NCBI GenBank assembly: GCA_041940025.1
Contig: JBGTSY010000013.1
Span: 7,868 to 71,867 of the forward strand
Origin: UBA5859 sp041940025
GTDB lineage: Bacteria; Pseudomonadota; Gammaproteobacteria; UBA5859
DNA length: 64,000 bases
Direction: 5' to 3'
Shown here: one piece after another, positions 1 through 8,109 of the stretch
How positions within the stretch are numbered: the stretch's first letter is position 1
How the letters are laid out: each line of letters begins with the position of its first letter
Position numbers and translations under genes: made by a program
The notes under the pieces: generated by a model
Seen by the model: only the letters and a program-made list of their open reading frames with translations
What the model was told of the DNA's origin: nothing
The model's database searches: none

Positions 1-1
1 T

Positions 2-1138
2 TTTACTGGCATGGGTGACGATTCATATAAGAATATGATTAATACAAGTGTGAAGTTAGGATTTGGCCACCTCACCGTACAAGCAACGGACTTCCATATG
101 CGTCCCACCTCCGACAAATATTTGAGCGACTACAACAGACTATACACAGAAATTGTCGGTCAGCCTGGAATAGAACAGGCCGCCAGCAGAATCATGACGG
201 GTGGTTTGGTGGCAAGTGCCCGTAAACAGGTAGGTGGTATGTTAATGGGTATCAATGTGGCGCAGGAAACACCAGACATCAATCTGTTTCAAACCGCTAT
301 CGTTAAAGGACGTTGGTTGAATCACGGAGATACCCGAGCAGCGATAATAGGCGTTGGGATGGCGGAAAGATTAAATCTAAAATTGGGAAAGAAACTAGTT
401 TATACCATTACTGATGTAGACGGCGAGATTGTCAGTGACGTGGTACGGGTGGTAGGCATTTTTAATACAGGTATGCTGGAGTTGGATCAAGGACAAGTTA
501 TATTACCTTTAAGGTTTTTACAAAGCACATTGAACTACGATGAAGATCACGCCACTATGATTAGTGTGTACATAGAAGATCATAGGAAGGCTGAACAGAT
601 AAGGGATGCAATCAATGATCGAATCACTGTGCCTGATGGAGAAATTCTAAGTTGGCAACAATCACAATCAGAATTGGCAGGCATGATTAATGTCGACCGT
701 GGTTCCAATCAGATATTGCAAGGGTTAGTGGGTTTGTTGGTGGCTGCCGGCATCATGAATACGATGCTGATGAGCGTTCTTGAACGAACGAAAGAGTTTG
801 GTGTCCTGCTGGCGATCGGTATGAGTCCAGTCAAACTAGTCCTGCTTGTGCTATGGGAATCGGTTTGGTTAGGACTCTTAGGTTTACTATGCGGCGGTGT
901 GATCTGTATCCCTTGGTATTATTATATGGATAGAGTAGGCATCGACTTTAGTAAACTCTTGGGCGAGAGTGCGACAATTGCAGGTGTGGTTATGGATCCG
1001 GTCATTCATCTGCAACTTTATCCTGAAACCATTCTTACTATACTCGCGGGCGTATTTTTATTTACTTTAGTGGCGGCGCTCTATCCAGCGATTCGAGCCG
1101 GACGTATCTCACCCCTTGAGGCTTTAAAGGATCGATAG
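2..1138 (+). CDS. ABC transporter permease, FtsX/MacB family (5' end outside window)
   Basis: Inner-membrane permease of a MacB/LolE-like ABC system, which couples cytoplasmic ATP hydrolysis to envelope export or mechanotransmission. The frame is open to the window edge. The visible part starts in a periplasmic domain, so the N-terminal membrane helix and true start lie upstream. Three hydrophobic helices follow, at about residues 235-260, 275-300 and 345-365 counted from the first ATG at 11. The end, with Y-P-A-I-R-A-G-R-I-S-P-L-E-A-L, is typical of FtsX-type permeases. The gene ends 13 bases before the ATPase gene, so the two are probably co-transcribed. The substrate cannot be told from sequence. 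Confidence 0.9.
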   Translation, partial: FTGMGDDSYKNMINTSVKLGFGHLTVQATDFHMRPTSDKYLSDYNRLYTEIVGQPGIEQAASRIMTGGLVASARKQVGGMLMGINVAQETPDINLFQTAIVKGRWLNHGDTRAAIIGVGMAERLNLKLGKKLVYTITDVDGEIVSDVVRVVGIFNTGMLELDQGQVILPLRFLQSTLNYDEDHATMISVYIEDHRKAEQIRDAINDRITVPDGEILSWQQSQSELAGMINVDRGSNQILQGLVGLLVAAGIMNTMLMSVLERTKEFGVLLAIGMSPVKLVLLVLWESVWLGLLGLLCGGVICIPWYYYMDRVGIDFSKLLGESATIAGVVMDPVIHLQLYPETILTILAGVFLFTLVAALYPAIRAGRISPLEALKDR

Positions 1139-1151
1139 CAGGCATCAACTT

Positions 1152-1835
1152 ATGAGTATTATCGAACTGCAAGGAGCCAGCAAAATATACAGACAGGGAG
1201 AGGTTGAGGTTCGAGCGCTGGACGATGTGGATCTCACCATTGAGAAGGGCGAATTTAGTACACTCTGTGGTCCTTCCGGCTCGGGCAAAACCACGCTGCT
1301 CAATCTAATTGGGGCATTGGACGTTCCCACATCTGGTGAGATTAAAATTGAAAATCAGGCATTGAGCGAACTCAACAAGACTGCGCTCTCACATTTACGG
1401 CGGGATCGCATTGGGTTTGTATTTCAATCGTATAATTTGGTTCCCGTACTGAGCGCCTACGAAAACGCAGAGTTTGTACTTGTCCTACAAGGTGTGAAAG
1501 AGTCTGAGCGTCGTGAGCGAATCATGTCATTGTTGAATGAAGTTGGTCTAGGCGAATTAGCGCATAGACGTCCCACTGAACTTTCGGGTGGGCAGCAGCA
1601 AAGAGTGGCGATTGTGCGAGCCATTGCCTCTCATCCTGCCATTGTGCTTGCCGATGAACCGACTGCGAATTTAGATACTAAAACCGCATCAGACCTATTG
1701 GATATGATGCAAGAATTAAATGTCAATCACCATATTACCTTTCTTTTTTCAACTCACGATCAGCGGGTCATGGATCGAGCCAGAAGAGTCATACGTTTAG
1801 TGGATGGTCAAATTGAATCTGATGAGAGGCATTAA
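1152..1835 (+). CDS. ABC transporter ATP-binding protein (LolD/MacB-type)
   Basis: Cytoplasmic ATPase subunit of about 227 residues, the usual length for LolD-like proteins. The Walker A motif GPSGSGKTT is at residues 40-48. The signature LSGGQQQR is at about 144-151, followed by Walker B IVLADEPT and the switch histidine in FSTHD. The FQSYNLVP Q-loop segment is typical of the MacB/LolD/FtsE group. The gene lies directly downstream of its permease, and its 3' end overlaps the start of the outer-membrane protein gene. The three therefore look like one transcription unit for envelope export. Specificity is unknown. Confidence 0.93.
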   Translation: MSIIELQGASKIYRQGEVEVRALDDVDLTIEKGEFSTLCGPSGSGKTTLLNLIGALDVPTSGEIKIENQALSELNKTALSHLRRDRIGFVFQSYNLVPVLSAYENAEFVLVLQGVKESERRERIMSLLNEVGLGELAHRRPTELSGGQQQRVAIVRAIASHPAIVLADEPTANLDTKTASDLLDMMQELNVNHHITFLFSTHDQRVMDRARRVIRLVDGQIESDERH

Positions 1836-3054
1836 ATTCAGTTCAATTCGACTGTTGACTTATTCGGTCACGCTTTATCTTTTTGTTGTGTCCCCTGTAC
1901 ACGCCCTTTCAAACATAGAGAAAAACAACTATCGATTGGATACACGCCTGCTCGTTCGTGTGTTGGCAGATTATCAAGATTTTCCAGATTCAGACTTAAG
2001 TCCTATCGATAATTTTCACGTTGCAACCGGAGTCATGCGATTTGAATTTCAACACGGTTGGCGGGCACAGTTCTCCAGCTATATAAATGTGTTGGTCTCA
2101 CAATCTTCAGATCGATTGTCCGGGGTAGGCATAGGAGATATCAATAGGAGCGGAAAATTTTATCAGGTTTTCAACGACGACAAGAACGGTGCACTTGTAT
2201 TGGACCAATTCGATTTAACTTATGAGAGTGAACAGTTTAGAGTCAGGTTGGGACGACAAGCCATCGGTTTGGCAACGACCTTTTATTTTTCTCCTAACGA
2301 CTTTTTCGCGCCTTTTGCACCTCAGACATTTTACCGTGTTTTTCGAGCAGGCGTAGATGCCGTTAGAGTGACTTGGTTCACAGGAACTTTATCCGAGGTA
2401 GAAGGGATTTACGTACTGGGATACGACAGAAAGTCTCCGGTGAGCAGTGAGTTTGAAAGCCATCCTAGTAGTCAATTGGACTCCATACTAGTTCGCTCGA
2501 CTCAAGTTATTGGCGCAGCAGAGGTCAATGTGTTCGTTGCACAGATCCATGATGATCAAGTGCTAGGCGGTGCCATACAAGCAGACTGGCCGCCTTGGTT
2601 GGGCTTCCGGCTGGAAGCTCAAGTACGGGACTTTGACAAGGGTGGGCGTCGAAACGAAATTGCTGTATCAGTGGATCATAGATTTGATATGGGACTCGAT
2701 GTGCGCGGTGAGTGGTTTTATCACGGTAGCGGTGCCAACGATGCGCAGGAGTATCAGGTTCCATTGGTTCAAGCTGAAGATTCAGTGAGGCAGCTTGCAC
2801 GATATTATATGGCCATTGGCAGTAGTTATAATTTGACACCCTTATGGACAATAGATGGATCTATCATTTTTAACTTAGTAGATCATTCTGAAATCTCTTC
2901 ATTGCAAGCGCTATATTCCGTTTCTGATGAATCCGAATTCATTTGTACCCTGTCCATTGCAAGGGGTGAAGAGAGTGATAATCTATTGCAATTGAAAAGC
3001 GAATATGGCTTATTACCAAACCAACTTAGTTTCGAATATCGAATCTACTTTTAA
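1822..3054 (+). CDS. Predicted outer-membrane beta-barrel protein
   Basis: About 410 residues with a signal peptide (basic start, hydrophobic core, V-H-A cleavage box near residue 28). Alternating hydrophobic and polar strands rich in aromatics run to a C-terminal F-E-Y-R-I-Y-F. Ending on phenylalanine is the usual barrel-assembly signal, so an outer-membrane barrel is likely. The fold is loosely like alginate-export or porin barrels, but I do not recognise the family. I chose ATG 1822 over ATG 1804 because it begins right at the signal peptide. It overlaps the ATPase gene by 14 bases, which argues for coupled expression. An inferred role is outer-membrane partner of the upstream ABC system. 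Confidence 0.7.
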   Translation: MRGIKFSSIRLLTYSVTLYLFVVSPVHALSNIEKNNYRLDTRLLVRVLADYQDFPDSDLSPIDNFHVATGVMRFEFQHGWRAQFSSYINVLVSQSSDRLSGVGIGDINRSGKFYQVFNDDKNGALVLDQFDLTYESEQFRVRLGRQAIGLATTFYFSPNDFFAPFAPQTFYRVFRAGVDAVRVTWFTGTLSEVEGIYVLGYDRKSPVSSEFESHPSSQLDSILVRSTQVIGAAEVNVFVAQIHDDQVLGGAIQADWPPWLGFRLEAQVRDFDKGGRRNEIAVSVDHRFDMGLDVRGEWFYHGSGANDAQEYQVPLVQAEDSVRQLARYYMAIGSSYNLTPLWTIDGSIIFNLVDHSEISSLQALYSVSDESEFICTLSIARGEESDNLLQLKSEYGLLPNQLSFEYRIYF

Positions 3055-3216
3055 CAGTGAGAAGTAATGAAATATGATTAGTAGCATAAAGAAAAGAGGG
3101 CGATTCGGAATATTAAGCAAGACCTGAGATGTGAATTAATACAGACCGAGACAAGTCTCCTCCTCTACGTTTCCCTCATAAACAAAAGATTTATAACTTA
3201 ATCTAAGTGACACACC

Positions 3217-3717
3217 ATGGATTACATAAAGAACAGTGAGCATAAACTTCATAGTGCCATGCTTTTGATCGGCTTTGCTAAAGCGAATGAAACTTCTGAA
3301 ACAAGTGAAGAAGTGCGCCTATATAAACAGAATGCATTGGTATTTTTGAAACTGGCCGTACAGGCCTATCTTTTGGAACTGAGTGACCATTACGCCATTC
3401 CATTTAGGAGCGAGAGTATTAGCGTTGAAACCTTAAGCCAGCATTTGCAGGCGCATCGGATCCCTTCACCGGAACTGAAAGAGCTTCTGGCTTTAAAAAG
3501 TGATGCCAACAGTTGGCTTGCCAAACTGGAATACAGTTATAGAGAATTTTTTTTCAAAAGCTATCCAGAACCTTCAGATCAATCGAATCTTTTAGCATTT
3601 AAAAAAATAGCCGCAGGGGAACGGTTACGGGAGCAGTCTATACAAGAATTGGAGGCTTGGCACCATGCGCTCAAGGATCTCATCGCACGCCAGCGTCAGC
3701 AGATCTTGGAATGGTAG
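3217..3717 (+). CDS. Conserved hypothetical protein, all-helical (DUF6586-like)
   Basis: A 166-residue soluble protein with no signal peptide or membrane segment. It is predicted to be mostly helical, with leucine-, lysine- and glutamate-rich stretches (for example K-L-A-V-Q-A-Y-L-L-E-L near residue 50). It resembles short gammaproteobacterial proteins grouped as DUF6586, but that match is from memory and tentative. It lies alone: 162 bases separate it from the upstream barrel gene, and the next gene is convergent. No function can be given. Confidence 0.7.
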   Translation: MDYIKNSEHKLHSAMLLIGFAKANETSETSEEVRLYKQNALVFLKLAVQAYLLELSDHYAIPFRSESISVETLSQHLQAHRIPSPELKELLALKSDANSWLAKLEYSYREFFFKSYPEPSDQSNLLAFKKIAAGERLREQSIQELEAWHHALKDLIARQRQQILEW

Positions 3718-3775
3718 TGACGTGCACAAACATAGGCTGTATAGACTCGAAAATGATTGCGATATCGGTATGGCT

Positions 3776-4504
3776 TTATTTTCTACCGTTCATCATCTGT
3801 TGCATCATTTGATTCATTCCTGAGAAGGGATCTTGTGCGGTTTCACCCTCTGGGAGCTCGAACCTTGAGTCCTCAAGTTTGGTCTCGGTTAAGGAGACTA
3901 AGGTCATCTCGTCTCCATAACGTAACAATGCCAGACCTTTATCTAGATAAGGTTGCATGGAGTCATTCAGAGTAGGAGACGGAGCCATGCCCATGCGATT
4001 CATATTCGACTGGGCCATTTTTGCCATCGCTTGTTGTAATTTCACCAACTTAGAATCTTTGCTCAGCACAATTTCTTCGTTGACCACTTTGCCCGTTTTT
4101 GGATCTTCGAAACTAAGTTTGTAGACTTGACCTTTTATGCCGGCGATGGTTTCAGTTTTTTTTGTTTTTGTGAGGACTTCTTCCGGTTTAGCGAGAGGTT
4201 TATCGGCTCGACCTTGCATCTGTTGTTGCATCATGTTGTTCAAACCCATGGCTTCAAATTGCTGTCCCATAGCAGAGAGATCAAGCACGGTACCGTTAGT
4301 GACCGCATAGGTTTTATCTTTGCGAATCAACAAGTAAGTTCCTGGCGCCATTTCCATACGCATATGTTGATCGTCGCGATAGTCAATGCGCATTTTCATT
4401 CCGCCCTGACGGATGTTCCATACCCCACTGATATCAGCCCAAACAGAGGTGGTAGTAAGATAAGATATTAAAAAGATTATCAAAACGCGGTAGATGTGAT
4501 TCAT
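3776..4504 (-). CDS. Secreted hypothetical protein, DUF4412-like
   Basis: A 242-residue protein with a clear N-terminal signal peptide (hydrophobic core about residues 6-22, V-W-A cleavage box). The mature part begins with D-I-S-G-V-W and beta-strand repeats of the form M-R-I-D-Y / M-R-M-E-M. It continues through a methionine- and glutamine-rich stretch (MMQQQMQ) and ends in a second one (NQMMQQMMNG). The pattern of probing a 'recorded' setting (Y-L-L-I-R-K-D-K) resembles periplasmic DUF4412-type proteins. It is convergent with the upstream hypothetical and divergent from ilvD. Function unknown. Confidence 0.75.
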   Translation of the reverse strand: MNHIYRVLIIFLISYLTTTSVWADISGVWNIRQGGMKMRIDYRDDQHMRMEMAPGTYLLIRKDKTYAVTNGTVLDLSAMGQQFEAMGLNNMMQQQMQGRADKPLAKPEEVLTKTKKTETIAGIKGQVYKLSFEDPKTGKVVNEEIVLSKDSKLVKLQQAMAKMAQSNMNRMGMAPSPTLNDSMQPYLDKGLALLRYGDEMTLVSLTETKLEDSRFELPEGETAQDPFSGMNQMMQQMMNGRK

Positions 4505-4656
4505 TTTTTATGCTCAATTTCCCAATTACTGGTGTGCCGATAGGGTCAGTTTATAAAGAATGATGTGGGCTGCTTGCCACTCGCTTTTAGTTTAAAATAA
4601 TTCCGCCTGACGGTATGAATTATTCATACATTGTAACTCAGTTGGAATAGGATTTT

Positions 4657-6357
4657 ATGACTCAGAGCAAAAAAGACAAGCAAGCACATCGCCGTTTCTC
4701 TTCTGCAGTGGTGGATGGTGTGGAGCGTGCGCCTAGTCGCGCCATGTTACATGCAGTGGGGTTTGGTGAAGCCGACTTCAATAAATCACAAATAGGCATT
4801 GCTTCAACATGGAGTACGCTGACACCTTGTAATATGCATATTGACAAACTCGCTGAGGAGGCTAGGGCGGGTGCGGACGCTGCCGGTGGCAAGGGGTTGA
4901 TTTTTAGTACTATCACGGTGTCAGATGGGATTTCCATGGGCACTGAGGGAATGAAATATTCATTGGTTTCTCGTGAGGTCATAGCAGATTCCATCGAAGC
5001 AGTCGTGGGTGCGGAAGGTTTTGATGGTGTGGTGGCTATCGGTGGTTGTGACAAAAATATGCCTGGTTGTCTGATCGGTATCGCTCGCCTGAATCGTCCG
5101 GCCGTATTCGTTTATGGCGGTACTATCCGTCCCGGTCACGCGGGAGGGCGGGATCTGGATGTAATATCGGTGTTTGAAGCGGTGGGGGCCTATTCCAACC
5201 AACAGATTTCAGAGTTGGAATTGAAACAGGTAGAGGCAAACGCCATACCTGGACCCGGCTCATGCGGCGGCATGTATACTGCCAATACAATGGCTTCAGC
5301 TATCGAGGCATTGGGCATGAGCTTGCCTAATAGCTCGGCTCAGAATGCTGAATCTGACGCCAAGAGAGACGATTGTCAGCGGGCCGGTCAAGCAGTAGTG
5401 GCGTTGATTCAAAAAAATATCACGCCTAGTGACATTATGACAAAGCAGGCGTTCGAAAACGCCATTACAGTTGTGATCGCGTTGGGAGGCTCTACCAATG
5501 CCGTGCTGCATCTGTTGGCAATGGCGGATGCGATGGAAGTGGACTTAACTTTGGATGACTTCACACGCATTGGCAAAAAGGTACCGGTATTGGCGGATTT
5601 AAAGCCAAGCGGACGATATTTGATGTCAGATCTGATCGAAATTGGCGGCATTCAGCCGCTGATGAAAACCTTGTTAGATCACGGGCTACTGCACGGGGAC
5701 TGTTTGACTGTGACAGGCAACAGTCTCGCTGAAAATCTGGCTTCGGTGGACCCCTATCCTCTGGATCAAGAGATCATTCGAGATGTGAAGGATCCCATCA
5801 AACCGGACAGTCACCTGGTGGTGTTGTATGGCAATTTGGCCAGTGAGGGGGCAGTGGCAAAAATCACCGGAAAAGAGGGATTGCATTTTACCGGTAGCGC
5901 CCGAGTGTTCGCCTCAGAGGAATCTGCACTCGAAGCCATTTTAGATGGCACCGTGGTAAAAGGTGATGTGATTGTGGTTCGTTATGAAGGGCCCCGTGGT
6001 GGTCCAGGAATGCGTGAAATGTTGGCGCCCACTTCAGCGGTCATGGGTAAAGGACTGGGTAATGATGTTGCTTTGATAACAGATGGACGCTTTTCCGGCG
6101 GTAGCCATGGTTTTGTTGTCGGACATATCACACCAGAAGCGTACAATGGTGGTTTATTAGCCTTAGTTGAAGAGGGTGATTCCATTACCATCGATGCTGA
6201 GAAATGTGAGTTAACCCTGAATGTCTCCGATGAAGTGCTAGAGGCGCGCCGTGCAGCGTGGCAGCCACCAAGTCCACAATATAAAAAGGGTTTATTAGCG
6301 AAATATGCCAAGCTGGTGAGTTCGGCATCGGAGGGAGCAGTGACCGATAAACTCTAG
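4657..6357 (+). CDS. ilvD: Dihydroxy-acid dehydratase
   Basis: Catalyses dehydration of 2,3-dihydroxy-3-methylbutanoate (and the methylpentanoate analogue) to the 2-keto acid in valine and isoleucine synthesis; a cytoplasmic Fe-S enzyme. Its 566 residues are the length of the shorter IlvD class. The three cluster cysteine segments are visible: TPCNMH near residue 54, GGCDKNMPGC near 129-138 and GPGSCGGMYT near 200. The C-terminal G-R-F-S-G-G-S-H-G motif is also present. The next branched-chain enzyme in the window is ilvE, 33 kb away, so there is no local operon. ATG 4657 follows a weak AGGA-type ribosome site. Confidence 0.97.
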   Translation: MTQSKKDKQAHRRFSSAVVDGVERAPSRAMLHAVGFGEADFNKSQIGIASTWSTLTPCNMHIDKLAEEARAGADAAGGKGLIFSTITVSDGISMGTEGMKYSLVSREVIADSIEAVVGAEGFDGVVAIGGCDKNMPGCLIGIARLNRPAVFVYGGTIRPGHAGGRDLDVISVFEAVGAYSNQQISELELKQVEANAIPGPGSCGGMYTANTMASAIEALGMSLPNSSAQNAESDAKRDDCQRAGQAVVALIQKNITPSDIMTKQAFENAITVVIALGGSTNAVLHLLAMADAMEVDLTLDDFTRIGKKVPVLADLKPSGRYLMSDLIEIGGIQPLMKTLLDHGLLHGDCLTVTGNSLAENLASVDPYPLDQEIIRDVKDPIKPDSHLVVLYGNLASEGAVAKITGKEGLHFTGSARVFASEESALEAILDGTVVKGDVIVVRYEGPRGGPGMREMLAPTSAVMGKGLGNDVALITDGRFSGGSHGFVVGHITPEAYNGGLLALVEEGDSITIDAEKCELTLNVSDEVLEARRAAWQPPSPQYKKGLLAKYAKLVSSASEGAVTDKL

Positions 6358-6455
6358 AGCAAATTGAATATGTCGAACCGCAGAAACAGAGGGATCCAAT
6401 CGATGGATGCACGTCACTTAAACGCAGATGCTGTGCAGGATACAGGCGGGATCTG

Positions 6456-7046
6456 ATGCGGTTCTGTAGCTACTGTGGTGAAGGTGTCAGTTTACGCATC
6501 CCGGAAGGTGATAATCGAGAGCGCCATGTCTGTGGAAATTGTGGTGTGATTCATTACCAGAATCCTAAGATAGTGGCTGGCTGTATACCACGTTGGCAGG
6601 ACAAAGTACTACTCTGTCGCCGCGCCATTGAGCCGCGGAAAGGGCTTTGGACTTTACCGGCAGGGTTTATGGAGAATGGCGAGACTACCGAACAGGCTGC
6701 GAGGAGAGAAACCCATGAGGAAGCCTGTGCGCATGTGGAGGCTCTAAGCTTATACACTTTGTTTAATCTACCGAATATTAATCAGGTGTATATGTTTTTT
6801 CGTGCCGAATTGGTTGCACCTGAATATGCATCGGGTAGTGAATCTTTAGAAGTCGGTCTATTCACGGAGCGGGAGATCCCTTGGAAAGAGTTGGCGTTTC
6901 CAGTGGTGCATGAATCATTGAGATTATATTTTAGTGATCTCAGTAGCGGAACTTTTCACACCTATACAGGTGATATAATTCGGGACAAAGGTAACTGGCT
7001 TAAGTTTAGCGTGGAGAATGTGAGAAACTCTACCCACACTAAATAA
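6456..7046 (+). CDS. NUDIX hydrolase with N-terminal zinc ribbon
   Basis: Predicted nucleoside-diphosphate-X hydrolase of 196 residues. A zinc ribbon with Cys4-x2-Cys7 and Cys26-x2-Cys29 comes first. The NUDIX box follows at about residues 70-92: G-x5-E-x7-R-E-x2-E-E is intact, but the last glycine of the canonical box is cysteine (E-E-A-C-A). Zinc-ribbon NUDIX proteins often vary at this place, so activity is still likely. Candidate substrates are ADP-ribose or NADH-type dinucleotides; sequence alone does not decide. It lies 98 bases after ilvD and 48 bases before nfuA, in the same direction. Confidence 0.88.
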   Translation: MRFCSYCGEGVSLRIPEGDNRERHVCGNCGVIHYQNPKIVAGCIPRWQDKVLLCRRAIEPRKGLWTLPAGFMENGETTEQAARRETHEEACAHVEALSLYTLFNLPNINQVYMFFRAELVAPEYASGSESLEVGLFTEREIPWKELAFPVVHESLRLYFSDLSSGTFHTYTGDIIRDKGNWLKFSVENVRNSTHTK

Positions 7047-7094
7047 AATGAACCAATGTCCAGAGAAATGACGAAAGCTAGAGTGGTATGAATC

Positions 7095-7679
7095 ATGATA
7101 GAAATTAAATCTGACGCACTGGAGTATTTGCAGGACCTACTCAATAAACAGGAGGAGTCTGAAGTCCATCTGCGTATTATGGTGCAGGATGCCAATACAG
7201 TCCGAGCAAAGGCTACATTAGCCTTTTGCCCTGCGGGATCAGAAGAGACCGAAGATATCTGTTTGGAGTTTGATGGTTTTAAAATGTTTGTAGAAAGCGA
7301 ACATGCGGATCTATTAGAGGGTTCGACCATCGGGTTTGAACATGAAGGCTTAAGTGGTCAGCTCACTATAAAGACTCCTAACCTAAAGGTACCTGAACCC
7401 GATGAGGAGGCTTCTCTAGAGGAGCGAGTGGAGTATCTACTAGATACTGAGGTGAATCCATCATTAGCTGCGCACGGGGGATTTGTCAGTTTAGTTAAAA
7501 TCACTCCTGAAAAGAAAGCGGTATTGCAATTTGGCGGTGGTTGCCAGGGGTGTGGTGCGGTAGATGTCACCTTAAAGCAAGGTATAGAAACCACCCTTCT
7601 AGGAAAATTGCCTGAACTCACTGGTGTGCTCGATACCACCGATCACTCTCTTGGCGAGAATCCGTACTATAGTCCCTGA
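7095..7679 (+). CDS. nfuA: Fe-S cluster carrier protein NfuA
   Basis: Carries and delivers [4Fe-4S] clusters, especially under oxidative stress or iron limitation. Domain order is a degenerate A-type scaffold (about residues 1-95), then a NifU-like C-terminal domain with Cys150-x2-Cys153 in G-G-C-Q-G-C-G. Length 194 closely matches E. coli NfuA, whose CxxC sits at 149-152. The A-type domain lacks its own cluster cysteines, as expected for NfuA. The downstream protease gene overlaps its 3' end. Confidence 0.96.
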   Translation: MIEIKSDALEYLQDLLNKQEESEVHLRIMVQDANTVRAKATLAFCPAGSEETEDICLEFDGFKMFVESEHADLLEGSTIGFEHEGLSGQLTIKTPNLKVPEPDEEASLEERVEYLLDTEVNPSLAAHGGFVSLVKITPEKKAVLQFGGGCQGCGAVDVTLKQGIETTLLGKLPELTGVLDTTDHSLGENPYYSP

Positions 7680-8109
7680 CAACATTGTAAGCACCACACC
7701 CTATTGGCGCGATCCACTATATCTGGTCTGGTTGCTACTCGGTTGTGGCATTGCTGCACTCGCTAGTCACAACTCGTACTTTTCTCTTGATTTGAATTTT
7801 AGTTTCCGCAACCTGTTATTCATCGGTATGATTTATCCGATATTGGAGGAGATCACTTTTCGCGGATTCTTAACAGATATTTTTTTAAAGCTAAAATTCG
7901 CGCGTGATTCATTCAGTGGTATCAGTGGCGCAAACTTATTGACCACATTCTGTTTTGCTTTTTTTCACTGGGCCATTCAGCAGAATAGTTTAGCTTTATT
8001 GGTGCTGTTTCCATCCCTTTTATACGGATGGACGCGAGAACGGTATGATAATTTATATGCGCCAATTATCTTGCATATTTGTTTTAATTTAATGTTAATT
8101 GTTTTTTAG
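7624..8109 (+). CDS. CPBP-family glutamic intramembrane protease, probable MrtJ of a JDVT-CTERM system
   Basis: About 161 residues with several membrane helices. The CPBP (Abi/Rce1-type) motifs are visible: E-E-x3-R in LEEITFRGFL, F-F-H-W, and H-x3-N in LHICFNL. These form the catalytic site of glutamic-type intramembrane proteases. The protein is short and ends right after the third motif, as in the dedicated sorting proteases called MrtJ. Its 3' end overlaps by 15 bases the convergent gene for a protein with a JDVT-CTERM-like tail, which supports that assignment. The start is uncertain: GTG 7624 overlaps nfuA by 56 bases; TTG 7651 is an alternative. No strong ribosome site is seen for either. 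Confidence 0.8.
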   Translation: MCSIPPITLLARIRTIVPDNIVSTTPYWRDPLYLVWLLLGCGIAALASHNSYFSLDLNFSFRNLLFIGMIYPILEEITFRGFLTDIFLKLKFARDSFSGISGANLLTTFCFAFFHWAIQQNSLALLVLFPSLLYGWTRERYDNLYAPIILHICFNLMLIVF

